DNA from: Marinobacter litoralis
Lineage (GTDB): Bacteria; Pseudomonadota; Gammaproteobacteria; Pseudomonadales; Oleiphilaceae
Assembly (NCBI RefSeq): GCF_016427555.1
Contig: NZ_JAELVS010000001.1
Location: 1,178,001-1,242,000 of the forward strand
Reading direction: 5' to 3'
Length of the DNA: 64,000 bases
Shown: piece after piece, positions 63,504 to 64,000 of the stretch
Layout of the letters: each line of letters begins with the position of its first letter
Position numbering within the stretch: position 1 is the first letter of the stretch
Program-made: the position numbers and the translations under genes
The notes under the pieces: generated by a model
What the model was told of the DNA's origin: nothing
Database searches by the model: none
What the model saw: only the letters and a program-made list of their open reading frames with translations

Positions 63504-64000
63504 CTAAACCGCCGCATCGGCTTGTGGTTCGGCTCTGGACTCCGGCGTCGACCGCCGCCACGCTATCAGGAAAATACATAACCCGGCCAGCGCCGTGGCA
63601 GCGCCGACGTATCCGGTGGATTGCCAGCCAAATCCTGCGGTGATAGCCAGCCCTCCCAGCCAAGGGCCCAGAGCATTGGCCAGATTAAAGGCAGCGTGAT
63701 GAGAGGCGGCCGCCAGTGTTTGAGCGCCAGCGGCCACATCCATCAGATGAGTCTGCAGTGCCGGCCCCAGCGCAACCATCAACGCAGTTAGGAAACAGGC
63801 GGTCAATAATGCGGGTAGGTAGCTCGTGGTTGATGGAAACACACTTAGGATAACGGCACTGAAAATCAGCACCACGCCTACGGCGCGAAATTGCAGGCGA
63901 TCAAACAGCCAGCCCCCGAGAAGATTGCCAACAAAACCGCCCAGCCCGAACACCACCAGGGCAACGGGAATCCAGCCTTCATCAACCCGTGTGACCTGCA
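63504..64000 (-). CDS. MFS transporter, C-terminal part
   Basis: The reverse-strand frame is open from a stop at 63504 to the window edge, giving about 165 C-terminal residues with about five transmembrane helices. WIPVALVVFGLGGFVGNLLG and the NLANALGPWLGGLAI motif resemble drug/sugar efflux MFS proteins of the AraJ/YdhP type (DHA1 family). The beginning lies outside the window and the substrate is unknown. Confidence 0.85.
   Translation of the reverse strand, partial: QVTRVDEGWIPVALVVFGLGGFVGNLLGGWLFDRLQFRAVGVVLIFSAVILSVFPSTTSYLPALLTACFLTALMVALGPALQTHLMDVAAGAQTLAAASHHAAFNLANALGPWLGGLAITAGFGWQSTGYVGAATALAGLCIFLIAWRRSTPESRAEPQADAAV

Overview
This 64 kb window looks like chromosome of a marine gammaproteobacterium of the Marinobacter type. 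The assignment rests on gene content and order only: a DesT/DesC/DesB desaturase locus beside a wax ester synthase (WS/DGAT), a SpoVR/YeaH/PrkA operon, a metK-ahcY-metF set with an ArsR-methyltransferase regulator next to tkt-epd-pgk-fba (a gene order I also associate with Pseudomonas), and a DUF3348/DUF802/OmpA/DUF2894 operon. No rRNA, tRNA, CRISPR array, phage or insertion sequence was recognised. Genes are dense, often with ATGA overlaps, and shared stop regions where they converge.

Layout. 1-6 kb: end of hemN, a sodium:solute symporter with a 44-residue partner protein behind a structured 515-base leader, a small membrane protein, a DUF488 protein, an lldD-type lactate dehydrogenase and moaA. 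6-13 kb: an NsrR-type NO sensor, a membrane diguanylate cyclase, the desaturase pair with its divergent TetR regulator and repeated GTGTAC operators, and a wax ester synthase. 13-18 kb: the SpoVR-YeaH-PrkA stress operon. 18-30 kb: housekeeping genes (tpm, a 2-hydroxyacid dehydrogenase, yihY, an HDOD protein, DUF445, rsmE, bioA with a BirA-like operator, an OvoA-C-terminal-like methyltransferase, and a polar amino acid ABC importer). 30-35 kb: the methyl cycle, metK-ahcY-metF, with its probable SahR regulator and two ATATCAAA-type palindromes. 35-40.6 kb: tkt-epd-pgk-fba, with a dispersed-type palindrome before pgk and a large folded leader before fba.

40.7-53 kb is accessory: a divergent sigma factor, a membrane protein and a VWA lipoprotein, then about nine mostly exported proteins of unknown function in AT-richer DNA (TPR-like, ankyrin, and a zinc-ribbon membrane protein). 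53-59 kb: rof, a peroxiredoxin-like protein with a MAPEG protein, then an exported Ala/Ser/Asn-rich protein, an outer membrane barrel, a secreted subtilase, an ECF sigma/anti-sigma pair and a hemerythrin. 59.4-63.4 kb: a tight four-gene operon combining a MotA/TolQ-like channel that has a very long coiled-coil tail with a MotB/OmpA-like peptidoglycan-binding partner and two DUF proteins. It has the architecture of an uncharacterised ion-driven motor and is the best candidate here for an undescribed system. The window ends inside an MFS transporter.

All assignments come from reading the translated sequence and recalling family motifs; no database search was run.
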